Part shown: positions 48,569 through 49,194 of the stretch, one piece after another
How the letters are laid out: each line of letters opens with the position of its first letter
Numbering within the stretch: the first letter of the stretch is position 1
Assembly (NCBI GenBank): GCA_016783145.1
Contig: JADHXD010000014.1
Coordinates: forward strand, 1-49,194
DNA length: 49,194 bases
Direction of reading: 5' to 3'
From: Anaerolineae bacterium
GTDB taxonomy: Bacteria > Chloroflexota > Anaerolineae > JAFGEY01
Made by a program: the position numbers and the translations under genes
Notes under the pieces: model-generated
The model's database searches: none
The model's input: only the letters and a program-made list of their open reading frames with translations
What the model was told of the DNA's origin: nothing

Positions 48569-49194
48569 ATGGATGCCACAGTCCAGTTTCGGTCGATCGT
48601 GCCAGGCGATGGTCCAGCGCTGCGTGCGCTCATCGAGGGGAACCCGTCTACCGCACCTACGAGCTTTGCCTACGACTATCTGTCGGATGTAGTTGCGGTC
48701 CACAGGGCGTTTTCCACCGAGCTGCATGGCGTTGTGGCCGAGTCGGGCGCGTCTCTAATCGGCATGGCCTTCGGGGACCTGCACCGGGTGCAGTGGGAGG
48801 GGCACATATCTCAGGCCCTGTACGTCTCTAACCTGACGGTAGATCGGCGCTACCGTCGAAGAGGGGTCGCTCGCGGCATGGCGGACTATGGCATCGGGGT
48901 CGTCGACAAAGCCTGGGGAAGCGACGCACTGCTCTACGCTGCGGTCACCGAGGGGAACATCAGCATGGGCCTGATTGGGGCCTATTCATTCGTAGCGACC
49001 CGGTCTATCCAGGGCGGCGTCGTGCCGATGCTGCGGTCAGCGCCCAAGCTCCAGCCGGAACTCGAGGTGAGGGAAGCCCGACATCCCGATCTGGAGGCGA
49101 TCGCCCAGGGGATGAACCACTTCTATCGAGAACACAACCTCTGGAGCCCCGTGTCCCCGGCTGTGCTCGGCGATTTCCTGAATGTCGAGGTCGC
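48569..49194 (+). CDS. GNAT-family acetyltransferase (cut by window end)
   Basis: About 208 codons are visible and the frame is open at the right edge. SNLTVDRRYRRRGVARGMAD gives the acetyl-CoA loop R/Q-x-x-G-x-A. Preceded by GAGGGGTGAC; in-frame GTG starts slightly upstream are possible. After the GNAT core a second domain begins (EVREARHPDLEAIAQGMN), suggesting a tandem-GNAT architecture like the protein at 12766. Confidence 0.85.
   Translation, partial: MDATVQFRSIVPGDGPALRALIEGNPSTAPTSFAYDYLSDVVAVHRAFSTELHGVVAESGASLIGMAFGDLHRVQWEGHISQALYVSNLTVDRRYRRRGVARGMADYGIGVVDKAWGSDALLYAAVTEGNISMGLIGAYSFVATRSIQGGVVPMLRSAPKLQPELEVREARHPDLEAIAQGMNHFYREHNLWSPVSPAVLGDFLNVEV

Overview
The window is a gene-dense, visibly GC-rich bacterial segment with no rRNA, tRNA or CRISPR that I can see. 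Gene content suggests a heterotrophic Chloroflexota (Anaerolineae-like) genome: many small sugar-acid, amide and amino-acid catabolic operons, a secreted lipoprotein with a Pro/Thr-rich tail, VapBC-type toxin-antitoxin pairs and REP-like palindromes with a RAYT transposase. The taxonomic call is inference from style, not from a marker gene. Promoters found by eye follow a housekeeping pattern: TTGACA/TTGACC/TTGCCT, about 17 bp, then TATAAT/TATATT/TATGAT/TACAAT, often with an extended TGn.

Layout. 1-5948: plus-strand catabolic genes: 5'-truncated acetamidase/formamidase, a mandelate racemase-like enolase, a RAYT transposase, creatininase-family hydrolase, Ldh2-type dehydrogenase and a URO-D-fold protein. 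6111-10815: a hypothetical protein, a metallo-beta-lactamase (MBL) hydrolase and an aldo/keto reductase (AKR), split by a DUF433/DUF5615 toxin-antitoxin module lying between two partial copies of the MBL-AKR junction, then a second (AbrB/PIN) module. 10998-14526: flavodoxin-like reductase, galactonate-dehydratase-like enolase, GNAT and nitrilase. 14541-21866: hexuronate section: beta-glucuronidase behind a PadR regulator with a consensus promoter and palindromic operator, a SnoaL-like gene with a 135-bp MITE at its 5' end, and an operon of glycosyltransferase-like protein, flavin reductase, UxuA-like mannonate dehydratase and GH105 hydrolase.

22065-24820 is the most striking locus: an HD-domain phosphohydrolase gene overlaps by 4 bp a full-length but divergent acetyl-CoA synthase (AcsB/CdhC) homologue that keeps every visible cluster-A cysteine, with no CODH, corrinoid or methyltransferase genes nearby. 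It is followed convergently by a glycerol-1-phosphate-dehydrogenase-like gene and a GH42 beta-galactosidase. 28343-35594 is a plus-strand run: MOP-type flippase, PHP phosphoesterase, D-aminoacylase-like amidohydrolase, class III aminotransferase and sulfatase. 35694-38745 holds a HTH (excisionase-type) protein, a tandem REP/BIME array and two Gfo/Idh/MocA oxidoreductases.

39156-49194: two conserved small or secreted proteins; a minus-strand operon for an amine/amide compound (Fe-ADH, glutamine-synthetase-like ligase, nitrilase, amidohydrolase); a transposase remnant whose end carries the promoter of an exported alginate-lyase-like protein; a 44-residue membrane protein not previously marked as an ORF; a MESH1-type (p)ppGpp hydrolase; a two-TM protein; and a GNAT cut by the window end.
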